Assembly: GCA_028280885.1 (NCBI GenBank)
Contig: JANQKY010000087.1
Location: 1 to 64,000, forward strand
DNA from: Tepidamorphus sp.
GTDB lineage: Bacteria; Pseudomonadota; Alphaproteobacteria; Rhizobiales; Tepidamorphaceae
Reading direction: 5' to 3'
DNA length: 64,000 nt
A program made the translations under genes and the position numbers. Numbering within the stretch: position 1 is the first letter of the stretch; each line of letters opens with the position of its first letter. Below the pieces are notes generated by a model. The model had not been told where the DNA came from. It searched no databases and saw only the letters and a list, made by a program, of their open reading frames with translations. Shown here piece after piece: positions 49,442 through 58,807 of this stretch.

Positions 49442-50107
49442 ATGTTTCGCGTCAACGAGATGCCGGCGCAGCTGTCGCCGGCACTGATCGAGACCCTGCG
49501 CGGCGTCGAGACCGCGACGATCGGCCATATCCTGCACGGCCAGTTCGCGTGCAGCGACATCAGGGCGGTGCTGCCCGATAAACGCGTTGCCGGAACGGCG
49601 GTCACGCTGCGGGTGCCGGGCGCGGATTCGACGATCCTCCATCATGCGCTGTCTCTGGTCAGGCCGGGCGATTTCCTGGTCATCGATCGCTGCGGCGACA
49701 CGAAACACGCCTGCTGGGGCGGCGTGGTGACGCAGGTGGCGAAGATGGCCGGTGTCGTCGGCGGCGTCATCGACGGGCCGGCGACCGACTTCACCGAGAT
49801 CCGCGACAGCGAGATGCCGGTCTGGTGCACGGGCCCCGCGCCGATCACCACCAAGATCCTCGGCCTGGAAGGCGCGATGAACGTGCCCGTGTCGGTCGGC
49901 GGCTGCGCCGTCTCGCCCGGCGATGCGGTGCTTGCCGACGAAAGCGGTGTATTGTTCATGACGCCGGACCAGTGCCAGGGGCTGGCCGACCGGGCGCTCG
50001 AAATGCAGGCGCGCGAGCCCGGCCTGGTCGAGCGGATCCGGAATGGCGAGAAGCTCGGCGACATCTCCGGGGCGAGCGCGAAGGTCGCGGCGAACCTCGC
50101 CGGCTGA
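49442..50107 (+). CDS. RraA/HMG aldolase-family protein with altered active site
   Basis: Protein of 221 residues of the RraA family (regulator of RNase E; HMG/CHA aldolases; also annotated as demethylmenaquinone methyltransferase). The core ETATIGHILHG, TVRVPGADSTILHHAL-like segment and GGVVTQVAKMAGVVGGVIDGPATD are typical. In the aldolases the last motif reads DGxVRD with an essential Arg-Asp pair; here it is DGPATD, with Thr115 in place of Arg and Asp116 kept. Aldolase activity is therefore doubtful. Its ATG is 10 bases after the amidase stop. Confidence 0.8.
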   Translation: MFRVNEMPAQLSPALIETLRGVETATIGHILHGQFACSDIRAVLPDKRVAGTAVTLRVPGADSTILHHALSLVRPGDFLVIDRCGDTKHACWGGVVTQVAKMAGVVGGVIDGPATDFTEIRDSEMPVWCTGPAPITTKILGLEGAMNVPVSVGGCAVSPGDAVLADESGVLFMTPDQCQGLADRALEMQAREPGLVERIRNGEKLGDISGASAKVAANLAG

Positions 50108-50189
50108 TCCTCAACGCCCGGCAACCGGAAAACCAAAGTCAACAAACGACAACGGACGAAGTCCGGCAACCCAACAGAGGAGTTAAGCA

Positions 50190-51182
50190 ATGAAGCTATT
50201 CAGCGTACCCCTACTGGCGGCGTCGCTTGCGCTCGTCGCCGCGCCGGTCGGTGCGGAGACCTGGCGGATGGCCCACAAGATGCCGGCCGATTCGATCGAA
50301 GGGCAGATCTTCCAGGCCGTCGCCGACAGGATCGGCGAGAAGACCGATGGCGAGATCACCGTCGAGGTCTATCCGAGCGAGCAGCTCGGCAAGGACGATG
50401 CGATCCTCGAGCAGCTGCAGCTCGGCACCGTCCACATCTATCCCGAAGGGTCCAGCTACCTGCAGAAATGGGTGCCGGCGATCAAGTTCATCGGCGCGCC
50501 GTTCCTGTTCGAGGATCGCGACCACTGGTCCCGCTTCATGGAGACCGAGCTGGTCGACGGCTGGCTCGAGGAGATCGAGGACAAGGCCGGCGTCGTGCTC
50601 CTTGGCGATCCGACCCGCATGGTGCGCGGTCCCTACCGCGTCATGGTCACCGCCAAGCCGGTCGACAGCCTCGATGATATCTCCGGCCTGAAGCTGCGCA
50701 TGCATCCCGACGAACTGGCCGCCGGCGCCTGGCGCCATCTCGGCGCGGAAGTGCGGACGCTGCCCTGGACGGAAGTCTACGAGTCGATCGGCCGCGGCAT
50801 CGTCGAGGCGGTCAACAGCCCGATCGCGCTGGTCGAGCCGATGAAGTTCTACGAGGTCGCGCCGAACATCGTGCGCCACAACGAATACCCGCAGGGCATC
50901 GGCTTCATGACCAACGCGGATGTCTGGAACGGGCTCGACGACGAGACGCGGGCGCAGATCGTCGAGGCCTATAACGAGGTCGCCGACGAGTTCGCGCCGA
51001 AGATGGCGGCGATCGCCGACGAAGGCCTCAAGCGCATGAAGGACTCCGGCGTCACCTACAAGGAGATCGACACCGGTCCCTTCGTCGACAAGATGGCCGA
51101 GTTCTATGCCGAGCTCGACGCCAAGGGCGAACTGCCCGAAGGCTTCGTCGACGCCGTCAACAAGACCAAGTCCTCTCAATGA
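50190..51182 (+). CDS. TRAP transporter solute-binding protein (DctP)
   Basis: Periplasmic binding protein of 330 residues, signal peptide cut near GA-E (residue 22). DctP features: MAHKMPADSIEGQIFQAVADRIGEKTDGEITVEVYPSEQLG, then FIGAPFLFEDRDHW and the substrate-arginine region LKLRMHPDEL. It overlaps DctQ by four bases. The cargo is probably an amide or keto-acid handled by the amidase and RraA-like protein of the same operon. Confidence 0.92.
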   Translation: MKLFSVPLLAASLALVAAPVGAETWRMAHKMPADSIEGQIFQAVADRIGEKTDGEITVEVYPSEQLGKDDAILEQLQLGTVHIYPEGSSYLQKWVPAIKFIGAPFLFEDRDHWSRFMETELVDGWLEEIEDKAGVVLLGDPTRMVRGPYRVMVTAKPVDSLDDISGLKLRMHPDELAAGAWRHLGAEVRTLPWTEVYESIGRGIVEAVNSPIALVEPMKFYEVAPNIVRHNEYPQGIGFMTNADVWNGLDDETRAQIVEAYNEVADEFAPKMAAIADEGLKRMKDSGVTYKEIDTGPFVDKMAEFYAELDAKGELPEGFVDAVNKTKSSQ

Positions 51183-51718
51183 AAGTGATTGCTGCGCTCG
51201 ATCTGGTGCTTGGCCGGATCGAGCGGCTTTTCCTGTTCTGCGCGAACGGGCTTCTGCTCGCGATGTTGGCGATCAATCTCGCCAACATCCTCTCCCGTCT
51301 TCTGTTCGATATCGGCCTGATCTGGGTGTTCCCCTGGACGAGCGTGCTGTTCGTCTGGTCGATCTTCCTGGCCTTCTTCGTCATCTTCCGGCGCGGCCAG
51401 GACATATCGATCGACGTGTTGACGCGGCGGCTGCCCGAGCGCATGGCGCTGCGGCTTGAGATCGTCATCTCCTGCGCGGTGATCGTCCTGCTGATCGTCA
51501 TCCTCGCCCAGGTGCCGACGCTCATTCCCCGGCAGGTCGGCCGGATCGACATGGTCGGCATCCAGCGCTACTGGCTGTCCATTCCCTTCTTCTTCTCGAG
51601 TTTCCTGGTGATGATCGATTACGGCGTCAAGATCGTGCATGCCTATCTGCGGCTGCGCGGGTCGGGCGACCGCGATCCGTTCCCCAGCGGGTCCGGTGCG
51701 GGCGGGGTGGGCGCATGA
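51179..51718 (+). CDS. TRAP transporter small permease (DctQ)
   Basis: Membrane protein of 179 residues with four predicted helices. Landmarks are FCANGLLLAMLAINLANILSRLLF, TSVLFVWSIFLAFFVIFRRGQDISIDVL and the late IPFFFSSFLVMIDYGVKI. Coupled by four-base overlaps to DctP and DctM. Confidence 0.9.
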   Translation: MKVIAALDLVLGRIERLFLFCANGLLLAMLAINLANILSRLLFDIGLIWVFPWTSVLFVWSIFLAFFVIFRRGQDISIDVLTRRLPERMALRLEIVISCAVIVLLIVILAQVPTLIPRQVGRIDMVGIQRYWLSIPFFFSSFLVMIDYGVKIVHAYLRLRGSGDRDPFPSGSGAGGVGA

Positions 51719-53001
51719 CCGCGATCGGCCTGTTCTCCGTCTTCATCCTGCTGATCGCGCTCAGAACGCCGATCACCATGGCGATCGGCATCTCCGTCAT
51801 CGCGGCGCTGATTGCCAGCGGCTTTTCCGGCATGCTGTGGATCGTGCCGCTGAAGGTGCTCGAAAGCGCGACCAACGTGTCGCTGCTGGCGATCCCGTTC
51901 TTCGTGCTGGCCGGCAACCTGATGAACGCGATCGGCATCACCGAGCGCATCTTCAATCTCGCCAACGCGCTGGTCGGCCATTTCCGGGCAGGCCTTGCCC
52001 AGGTCAACGTGCTCGCCTCGGTGATGCTGGCCGGCGGCACGGGTGCCGCCGTCGCCGATATCGCCGGTCTCGGCGCCGTCGAGATCAAGGCGATGCGCGA
52101 GCGTGGCTACCGGGCCTCCTTCGCCTCGGCGATCACGGTGGTCTCGGCGATCGTCGCACCGTTCATTCCGCCGTCGATCCCGCTCGTCGTCTATGCCTAT
52201 CTGTCGAACACCTCGGTCGCGCGGATGTTCCTGGCCGGCGTCGTGCCCGGCCTTCTGATCGCGCTCGGCCTGATGATCTTCAACCGCATCCTGGCGATCC
52301 GCACCGAGTTCCCGCAACAGTCGCGGGCCTCGCTGAAGGAGATCTGGAAACACACGCTGCATGGCGTCGCGGCCCTGATGGCGCCGGCGATCATCATGGG
52401 CGGCATCCTGACCGGCACGACGACGGCGTCAGAAGCCGGCGCACTCGCGTCAGGCTATATCCTGCTGCTCGGCGCGTTCTTCCGCACGCTGACGTGGAAG
52501 GCGCTGACCAAGGCGCTGACCGAGACGGTGATGATCACCTCGATCATCATGATCATCATCGGCTTTGCCGCCAGCATCGGCTGGCTGATGGCGATCGAGC
52601 AGATCCCGCAGGACATGGCCCGCTCGCTGCCTGAACTGGTCCAGTCGCGGCTGTTGTTCTTCCTGGCGATCATGGCCTGCGTCCTGGTGCTCGGCTGCTT
52701 CATCGACGGAGTGACGATCAAGCTGTTGCTGGTGCCGATCCTGTTGCCGCTGGTCGATGCCTACGGGATCGACCGGATCCATTTCGGCATCGTGCTGCAG
52801 ACCTCGCTGATCCTCGGCATCGCGACGCCGCCGCTCGGGCTCGGGCTGTTCGTCGTGGCGCGGATATCGGGGGCCCCGTTCGAGGCGATCGTGCGCGATA
52901 CGCTGCCCTATTTCATCCCGCTGCTGATCGTGCTGTTCCTGCTCCTGGTCGTGCCCGGCTTCTCGCTGTGGCTGCCGGATCTGGTGCTCGGTCCGGACTG
53001 A
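51715..53001 (+). CDS. TRAP transporter large permease (DctM)
   Basis: Membrane permease of 428 residues. DctM hallmarks: LLAIPFFVLAGNLMNAIGITERI, AGGTGAAVADIAGLGAVEIKAM, APFIPPSIPLVVYAYLS and ACVLVLGCFIDGVTIKLLLVPILLPLV. Last gene of the LysR-adjacent operon; it is convergent with the small carboxymuconolactone-decarboxylase-like gene 15 bases away. Confidence 0.94.
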   Translation: MTAIGLFSVFILLIALRTPITMAIGISVIAALIASGFSGMLWIVPLKVLESATNVSLLAIPFFVLAGNLMNAIGITERIFNLANALVGHFRAGLAQVNVLASVMLAGGTGAAVADIAGLGAVEIKAMRERGYRASFASAITVVSAIVAPFIPPSIPLVVYAYLSNTSVARMFLAGVVPGLLIALGLMIFNRILAIRTEFPQQSRASLKEIWKHTLHGVAALMAPAIIMGGILTGTTTASEAGALASGYILLLGAFFRTLTWKALTKALTETVMITSIIMIIIGFAASIGWLMAIEQIPQDMARSLPELVQSRLLFFLAIMACVLVLGCFIDGVTIKLLLVPILLPLVDAYGIDRIHFGIVLQTSLILGIATPPLGLGLFVVARISGAPFEAIVRDTLPYFIPLLIVLFLLLVVPGFSLWLPDLVLGPD

Positions 53002-53016
53002 TCCGGCCGCTAAGCC

Positions 53017-53409
53017 TCAGGCGGTGTCGATGCCGTCGGCTTCCATGTCCTTGTAGGTCGCCTTGGCGACTTTCAGGGCGTGGTTGGCGCGCGGCACGCC
53101 GGCATAGATCGCGACATGCTGGAAGGCCTCCAGGACGTCGCGCTTGCTCGCGCCTGTGTTCGCGGTGGCGCGGATATGCATCGGGATTTCGTCGAAATTG
53201 CCGGTCGCGGCCAGAAGCGCCAATGTCAGCATCGAGCGCTCGCGCCGGCTGATCCCGTCAGACGCCCAGACCGTGCCCCAGGCGCCCTCGGTGATAAGGG
53301 TCTGGAACGGGTCGTCGAAATCCGTCTTGGCGGCCTCGGCGCGGTTGACATGGGCATCGCCCAGCACCGCGCGGCGGACCTTCATTCCCGCGTCCCGTCG
53401 TTCGGACAT
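53017..53409 (-). CDS. Carboxymuconolactone decarboxylase-family protein (PcaC-like)
   Basis: Protein of 130 residues resembling 4-carboxymuconolactone decarboxylase: VNRAEAAKTDFDDPFQTLITEGAWGTVW, RRERSMLTLALLAATGNFDEIPMHIRATANTGAS and EAFQHVAIYAGVPRANHAL. It has no CxxC pair, so it is not an AhpD-type peroxidase; this favours a lactone decarboxylase-type role. It follows the TRAP permease at 53436 on the same strand. No other protocatechuate genes are seen nearby. Confidence 0.88.
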   Translation of the reverse strand: MSERRDAGMKVRRAVLGDAHVNRAEAAKTDFDDPFQTLITEGAWGTVWASDGISRRERSMLTLALLAATGNFDEIPMHIRATANTGASKRDVLEAFQHVAIYAGVPRANHALKVAKATYKDMEADGIDTA

Positions 53410-53435
53410 ACTACGCTCCTTCGGCTATTCCGGCG

Positions 53436-54791
53436 TCATCCGGACAGGATACTCGGCAACCACAACGTCAGCGCCGGAAAGGCGATCAGCACCGCGACGC
53501 GGACGATCTCGGCGCCGAAGAACGGCATCACGCCCAGAAAGGTCTGGCGCATCGGCACGTCCGGGCTGAGCGAGGAAATGATGAACACGTTCATGCCGAC
53601 CGGTGGCGTGATCAGCCCCAGTTCGACCACGATCAGAGCCAGGATGCCGAACCAGATCTTCAGATCCTCGGTGTCCATGCCGAAGGGCGAACTGGCGGCG
53701 GTGGCATAGTCGCCGCCGTTCAGTTCGACCAGCACCGGCCAGAAGAACGGGATCGCCAAGAGGATCATCGACAGGCTGTCCATCAGGCAGCCGAGCGCGA
53801 TTAGCGCGACCAGCAGGATGATCAGGGTCGCCATCGGCGACAGGCCCGACATCGCCATCCATTCCGCCATCGCCTGGGGCACGCCGCCGCGCGACATGAA
53901 GATCTTCAGAAGTTCCGCGCCGAGCAGGATCAGATAGATCATGCCGGTGGTGCGGGCGGTCTCCAAGAGCGCCTCGCGGCCCTCGGTGAGATTGAGCTTG
54001 CCGCGCAGGGCGGCGAACAGGGTGACCATCACCACGCCGACGGCGGCTGCCGGGGTCGGGTTGAACAGGCCCAGATAGATGCCGCCGATCACCACCAGAA
54101 AGACGACCAGCACGGGCAGGACGTTGAACGTCGCTGAGATGAACTCGGCGCGCGTGATCCTGCCGCCGCGCGGCCCGGCGGCCGGGTTGATCGTCACGTA
54201 GATCAGGATCGTGATGATGAAGAACAGCACCGCGATCAGGCCGGGAATGAAGGCGGCCATGAACATGGTCACCACATTCGCCTCGACGATGATCGCATAG
54301 ACGATCAGCACGACGGAGGGCGGGATGAGAATGCCGAGTACGCCGCCGGCGGCGATCGTGCCGGTGCCGAGCGTGTTGGAATAGTTGTATTTCTTCAATT
54401 CCGGCAGGGCGACGCGGCCCATGGTCGAGGCGGTCGCAAGCGAACTGCCGCAGACCGCGCCGAAGCCCGCGCAGCCGGCGATCGCCGAGATCGCCACGCC
54501 GCCGCGCATCCAGCCGAGCCAGGCATTGGCGGCGCGGAACAGATCGGCGCTCAGGCCCGAGCGCGCGGAGATCGCGCCCATCAGCACGAACAGCGGCACG
54601 ACCGACAGGTCGTAGATGGAGAACTGGCCGTAGGCGAGGTCCTTGAGCTGGCTGAGCACGATGGCCGGGCCGTTGAGCACGGCGATGCCGATGCCGCCGA
54701 CGGCGATCATCGCGTAGGCGATCGGCAGGCGGATGGCGATCAGGCCGACCAGGGCGGCAAGGCCGATCAGCCCGATAGTGATGCTGTCCAT
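53436..54791 (-). CDS. TRAP transporter large permease (DctM)
   Basis: Membrane permease of 451 residues: VVPLFVLMGAISARSGLSADLF, AGCAGFGAVCGSSLATASTMG, LIPPSVVLIVYAIIVEANVVTMF and LGCLMDSLSMILLAIPFFWPVL. The ATG at 54791 is just after the DctQ stop, and the open frame extends 15 codons further upstream. Third DctM of the window; its sequence differs clearly from the other two, so these are separate systems and not recent duplicates. Confidence 0.93.
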   Translation of the reverse strand: MDSITIGLIGLAALVGLIAIRLPIAYAMIAVGGIGIAVLNGPAIVLSQLKDLAYGQFSIYDLSVVPLFVLMGAISARSGLSADLFRAANAWLGWMRGGVAISAIAGCAGFGAVCGSSLATASTMGRVALPELKKYNYSNTLGTGTIAAGGVLGILIPPSVVLIVYAIIVEANVVTMFMAAFIPGLIAVLFFIITILIYVTINPAAGPRGGRITRAEFISATFNVLPVLVVFLVVIGGIYLGLFNPTPAAAVGVVMVTLFAALRGKLNLTEGREALLETARTTGMIYLILLGAELLKIFMSRGGVPQAMAEWMAMSGLSPMATLIILLVALIALGCLMDSLSMILLAIPFFWPVLVELNGGDYATAASSPFGMDTEDLKIWFGILALIVVELGLITPPVGMNVFIISSLSPDVPMRQTFLGVMPFFGAEIVRVAVLIAFPALTLWLPSILSG

Positions 54792-54792
54792 G

Positions 54793-55317
54793 TCAGACGG
54801 TTCCGCCGGTTCGGTACATGTGAACGGCTTCGGCAAGCGTGATCAGCGAGGCCAGAAGCAGCAGCACCAGCGAGATCAGGGCCGGCACGAAGGCCCACCA
54901 GAGCGGGATTTCGAGGATGCCGGTGAATTCGGTGTACTCGCGGTAGTCGAGAAGGCCGGCATACATCCGCCAGATCAGCAGCGCCGAGAAGGCGATCGCC
55001 ACCAGCGCGGCGAACAGTTTCATCGTCGCCACCGAACGGCGGCCGGCCTGCATGGTGAAGATGTCGGCGGAGACATTGGCGCCGGCAAGCTGGCAATAGG
55101 GCAGGAAGGCGAAGGCGGCGATCGCCGTTCCCATCTCGGTCAGTTCGAAATCGCCGGGAAACGGCCGGTTGACGATGGCAGCGGCCAGGATCGAATAGCC
55201 GTTGACGAGAACGACGCCGATCAGCACCAGCCCGCCGGCGATCGCCCAGCCGGTAATGAGCTTGCGGGCGAGGCCGACCGGCCCCGCCCCTAACCGGTCT
55301 TCGGCCGGCTGTTCCAC
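54793..55317 (-). CDS. TRAP transporter small permease (DctQ)
   Basis: Four-helix membrane protein of 174 residues: LITGWAIAGGLVLIGVVLVNGYSIL first, LTEMGTAIAAFAFLPYCQLAGANVSADIF in the middle, ALISLVLLLLASLITLAE last. It starts with GTG four bases after the DctP stop. Part of the TRAP set on the minus strand. Confidence 0.87.
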   Translation of the reverse strand: MEQPAEDRLGAGPVGLARKLITGWAIAGGLVLIGVVLVNGYSILAAAIVNRPFPGDFELTEMGTAIAAFAFLPYCQLAGANVSADIFTMQAGRRSVATMKLFAALVAIAFSALLIWRMYAGLLDYREYTEFTGILEIPLWWAFVPALISLVLLLLASLITLAEAVHMYRTGGTV

Positions 55318-55321
55318 CGCG

Positions 55322-56362
55322 TTACTGCGCCATGTTCTTGTCGACGAGCGAATTGGCCTGGTCGTAGAGCGCCTGGCCGTCGATGCCCTTTTCGTTCATC
55401 TCGTCGATCCAGCGCTGCACGACGGGCTCGACCGCCGTCTCGAAGGCGGCCCATTCCTCCGGCGTCAGCTGAATATGCTCGTTGCCGGAGTCGGTCGCGA
55501 TCTTGATGCCGACGTCTTCGCCGCGCGTCCAGACCTCGCCGATCTCGCCGTGCCATTCGGGCCCGGAATTGTCGATGAAGATCTGCTTGATGTCGTCGGG
55601 CAGGGCGTTCCACTTGTCCTCGTTCATCAGGACGGAGAAGGAGGTGGTGCCGAGCCGTTTTCCGTCCGGACCCTCGATCTGATACTGGGTCTGCTCGTGG
55701 ATCTTCAGCGGCGGGATGATCTCGAAGGGAATGAGCGCGCCGTCGACGACCTTCTTGGACAGCGCCACCGGGATCTCGCCGACCGAGGTCTGGATCGGGC
55801 TCGCCCCCAGCGATTCAAGCACCCAGGAACCGGTGCGCGAGGGAATGCGGATCTTCTTGCCCTTCAGGTCGTCGGGCGAGCGGACCGGCTCGTCGGCCAT
55901 GTGGATCGCCTGGCCGCCATGGACATGCTGGAACATCGGCACGACGCCCTTGAAATCGTCCGAGATCGCGCCGTTACCGTACATCTCGTGCATGGCCTTG
56001 TTGACCGCGCCGATATCGCCCTTGTAGACGCCGGGCAGTTCGAACACCTCGGTGCGCGGGAAGGCGCCGGCGGCATAGGCGTTGACGATCCAGGCCAGAT
56101 CGACGACGCCGTCGCGCACCTGGCGGGGCAGCTGCGGCGGCTTGCCGCCGAGCGACATCGACGGGAAGATCTCGATCTTCACGCGGCCGTCGGACTGGTC
56201 CATGATCCGCTGCGCCCAGGGCTCCAGCATGTTCATGTGCGCGGGCGATTTCGGGCTCAGCATGTGGTGGAGCTTGAACTCGTGCTCCGCCGCCGCGGCC
56301 TGGCCGCCGGCGAGCGCGACCGCGAAGGCGGCCGCCGTCATGACGCTTCTTCCTACAAACAT
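55322..56362 (-). CDS. TRAP transporter solute-binding protein (DctP)
   Basis: Periplasmic binding protein of 346 residues with a signal peptide (cut near AAA-E, residue 25). Typical parts: FKLHHMLSPKSPAHMNMLEPWAQRI, SMSLGGKPPQLPRQVRDGVVDLAW, LKGKKIRIPSRTGSWVLESLGA. The 221-bp gap upstream (56363-56583), up to the ThDP enzyme gene on the same strand, shows no gene and probably holds its promoter. Confidence 0.92.
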   Translation of the reverse strand: MFVGRSVMTAAAFAVALAGGQAAAAEHEFKLHHMLSPKSPAHMNMLEPWAQRIMDQSDGRVKIEIFPSMSLGGKPPQLPRQVRDGVVDLAWIVNAYAAGAFPRTEVFELPGVYKGDIGAVNKAMHEMYGNGAISDDFKGVVPMFQHVHGGQAIHMADEPVRSPDDLKGKKIRIPSRTGSWVLESLGASPIQTSVGEIPVALSKKVVDGALIPFEIIPPLKIHEQTQYQIEGPDGKRLGTTSFSVLMNEDKWNALPDDIKQIFIDNSGPEWHGEIGEVWTRGEDVGIKIATDSGNEHIQLTPEEWAAFETAVEPVVQRWIDEMNEKGIDGQALYDQANSLVDKNMAQ

Positions 56363-56583
56363 GAAAGTCCTCCCGTTGGTTCAAAAAAGGGGTAGGGGAT
56401 CGTTGCCCGGTTCCTGTCCGGATCCGGCGTTTCTATCGGTCTGTCCTCTCGCTACCGCAGGCCGTGTGCCGGTCCGGTTTCTTCCGGCGGTCCCGGCAAT
56501 CGGCTAAAGTGATACCCTGCGGGACGGATTGCCGCAAAGTATCCGGATGCGTAGTTCGGAATGCGCACAATCGGGCCAGCCCC

Positions 56584-58332
56584 TCAGGCCGGCCCTTCGG
56601 GTGCGATCGCGATGTTCAAAAGCACCTGCCGCCGTTCCTGCGTGGCGACCGCGATGGCGCGGTCGAGCGCTGCGGGAAGCGCGTCGCCGTCGCTCACCGT
56701 CTCGGTATAGGCACGGCTTGCCGAGGCGGTTTTGGTGAAATCCGGGCTGGGCTTGAGCGCTGTCAGCGGCACGGTATTGGCCTTTGCCGCGCCGCCGCCG
56801 CGATAGAGCCCCTGCACCGAGTGGCGGACCGCGCCCCATTCCTCGTTGTTGAGCACCAGCGTGACGACCGGCAGGTCATAGGCCTCCATGACCTGGTGGC
56901 AGGCGGTCGGGTTGGCGAACATGTAGCTGCCGTCGCCCATGGTGGCGACGACCAGCCGGTCGGGATCGGCGAGCTTGGCGCCCATCGCCGCCGGCAGGCC
57001 CCAGCCGAGGCCGCCGGCATGGGGTTCCTGGAAGTAGCTCTGATGGGTTTCGAGATCGAGGGGGCCGAGCGGGCAGCCGAGTTCGTGGAACACGGTGGCC
57101 CCGTGCCCGTTGATCCGGTGTCCCTTGATCGCGCGGCCGAGGCAGAGGCTGACCCAGTCCTTGCTCATCGGACTGCCATTGCCGCGTTCGGCCCCGGCGA
57201 TCACCGCCTCGCGGTTTGCCGTCGAGATCGCGGTGACCCGGGCCCGGCGGGCATCGATTACTGTCTCATCCCTGTCCATCGTCGCCATGGCGTCGATCAG
57301 GGCATCGAGCGCCAGCGGCGTGTCGCCGGCAAGCGTCACGTCGGCCGGGAAATGGCGCACCGGGGTGCGCGAAAACAGCGGATCGGGGCCAAGCTGGATC
57401 ACTTTCACGTCGTCGCGCAGGCTCACCCTGTCCGGCCACCAGGGGGCGAGCGCATTGACGACGAGCACGACGTCGGCCTCGGCAAGCAGCGGCGCGGGAT
57501 CGGCGCCGATCGCCATCGGATGGGCCTGCGGGATCGCGATCGTATTCGCCCAGTAATGCGACAGCGGGATCGCCCAGTCGTCGACGAAGGCGGTCAGCGC
57601 GTCGAACGCATCGTGCGAACCTGCCCCGCGCTGGGCGATGATCAGCGGGGTCTTCGCGGCGGCGAGCAGCCGGGCTGCCGCCGCGACGCTATCGGGATCG
57701 GGCGCGGTGCGGACGGGTGCCTGGCGGGAGGGCCGGTCGAGCCCGTCGGGCGGCGTTCCCTCGCACAGCACCTCGCGTGGCAGGCTTAGATACACCGGGC
57801 CGCGCGGCGTCGAATTGGCGATCGCCCAGGCCCGGTCGAGCAGGCCGGAGACCTGTTCGGGGAAGCGCAGTTCGTAGTCCCATTTCGTTGTCTCGCGGAC
57901 GAGCGCCGTCTGGTCGAACATCTCCTGGCCCCAGCCGATCGGCACCGTGCGGGCGCCGAACCTGCCCTGTTCCATCACCGGCGTGCGGCCGGACATCAGC
58001 AGCATCGGCACCTGGTCGCACCAGGCGTTGATCGCGCCGGTCGCGCCGTTCGACAGGCCGACATTGGTGTGCAGCATGACCGCCTGGGCCTCGCCGGAGA
58101 TCAGGTAATAGCCGTGCGCCATGCCGAGCGCGGCATGCTCGTGCGGGACGACGATCGGGGCCGGCAGGTCGATGCCGGTGTTCTGCGCCTCGATCAGGCC
58201 CTCGATGATCGGCGGGAAATCGGTGCCGGAATTGGTGAAGACATGGCGGACACCCAGCGCCTTCAGCTTGCCGAACAGCGCGCCGCCGGCGGTTATCGTT
58301 CCGCCCTCAGTGGCGTGTCTGGTGTCCGGCAT
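56584..58332 (-). CDS. Thiamine diphosphate-dependent enzyme (acetolactate synthase/decarboxylase family)
   Basis: Three-domain ThDP enzyme of 582 residues. The catalytic Glu lies in VVPHEHAALGMAHGYYLISG (about residue 65) and the ThDP-binding motif is MGDGSYMFANP through LVLNNEEWGAV (GDG to NN). It matches the large family of acetolactate synthase, benzoylformate decarboxylase and related 2-keto-acid lyases; no FAD-specific signature was recognised. It is upstream of, and on the same strand as, a TRAP/PcaC-like gene set, so it may act on a keto acid taken up by that system. Exact reaction unknown. Confidence 0.85.
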   Translation of the reverse strand: MPDTRHATEGGTITAGGALFGKLKALGVRHVFTNSGTDFPPIIEGLIEAQNTGIDLPAPIVVPHEHAALGMAHGYYLISGEAQAVMLHTNVGLSNGATGAINAWCDQVPMLLMSGRTPVMEQGRFGARTVPIGWGQEMFDQTALVRETTKWDYELRFPEQVSGLLDRAWAIANSTPRGPVYLSLPREVLCEGTPPDGLDRPSRQAPVRTAPDPDSVAAAARLLAAAKTPLIIAQRGAGSHDAFDALTAFVDDWAIPLSHYWANTIAIPQAHPMAIGADPAPLLAEADVVLVVNALAPWWPDRVSLRDDVKVIQLGPDPLFSRTPVRHFPADVTLAGDTPLALDALIDAMATMDRDETVIDARRARVTAISTANREAVIAGAERGNGSPMSKDWVSLCLGRAIKGHRINGHGATVFHELGCPLGPLDLETHQSYFQEPHAGGLGWGLPAAMGAKLADPDRLVVATMGDGSYMFANPTACHQVMEAYDLPVVTLVLNNEEWGAVRHSVQGLYRGGGAAKANTVPLTALKPSPDFTKTASASRAYTETVSDGDALPAALDRAIAVATQERRQVLLNIAIAPEGPA

Positions 58333-58478
58333 GCTGTCTCCCTGACTGCGCGGCGTAATGGCGTGAAGCCGGCCCGGATAGCATATGTGGCCTGCTGAAT
58401 CTTATGGGTTAGGAGTGTTATTTCATAGTTTGAAGCAGGATTCTAAGCCGGTCTCTGCAAGGCGGTGGGGTTGACGTG

Positions 58479-58526
58479 CCCTCACCCGGCCCTTCGGGCC
58501 ACCCTCTCCCGCCAAGGGGGAGAGGG
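58479..58526. repeat. G+C-rich repeat, copy 1 (inverted relative to copy 2)
   Basis: Contains the hairpin-like CACCCGGCCCTTCGGGCC followed by CCCTCTCCC...GGGGAGAGGG. The same elements, reverse-complemented, recur at 58639-58685. Within the 649-base gap 58333-58981 no real gene is seen; open frames here only reflect the repeats. Repeats of this kind are common between genes in alphaproteobacteria as far as I recall. Confidence 0.65.
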
Positions 58527-58638
58527 AAAGAGCGCGTTGGACGGTCCGGGCACGTTGGCACCGACATCATTTGCGGTATCGGAGCTTTCTGTCCGCCGGC
58601 GGCTGCCACCAGCACACGGTCTCTCAGATACACTCGTA

Positions 58639-58685
58639 CCCTCTCCCCTCCGCGGGAGAGGGCGGCCCGAAGGGCCGGGTGAGGG
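58639..58685. repeat. G+C-rich repeat, copy 2
   Basis: CCCTCTCCC...GGGAGAGGG followed by GGCCCGAAGGGCCGGGTGAGGG, the inverse of copy 1. The two copies are 112 bases apart and could pair to form a large RNA hairpin between the ThDP gene and the sugar transporter operon. No transposase or target-site duplication is seen. Confidence 0.65.
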
Positions 58686-58807
58686 TCCGTCAGCGGCTGC
58701 AATCATTCACCACCCGAAAAGTCGATTCCATGCCATCCCTTCGGCAAATCCGCCCGCCGCCCCCGCTGACCGCCTGCAACAAGACCGGCCTGCATCGTCA
58801 TCATCTG

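Noticed and set aside
58479..58685. Insertion sequence or CRISPR array
   Set aside because: Only two inverted copies, no transposase, no regular spacing and no cas genes.
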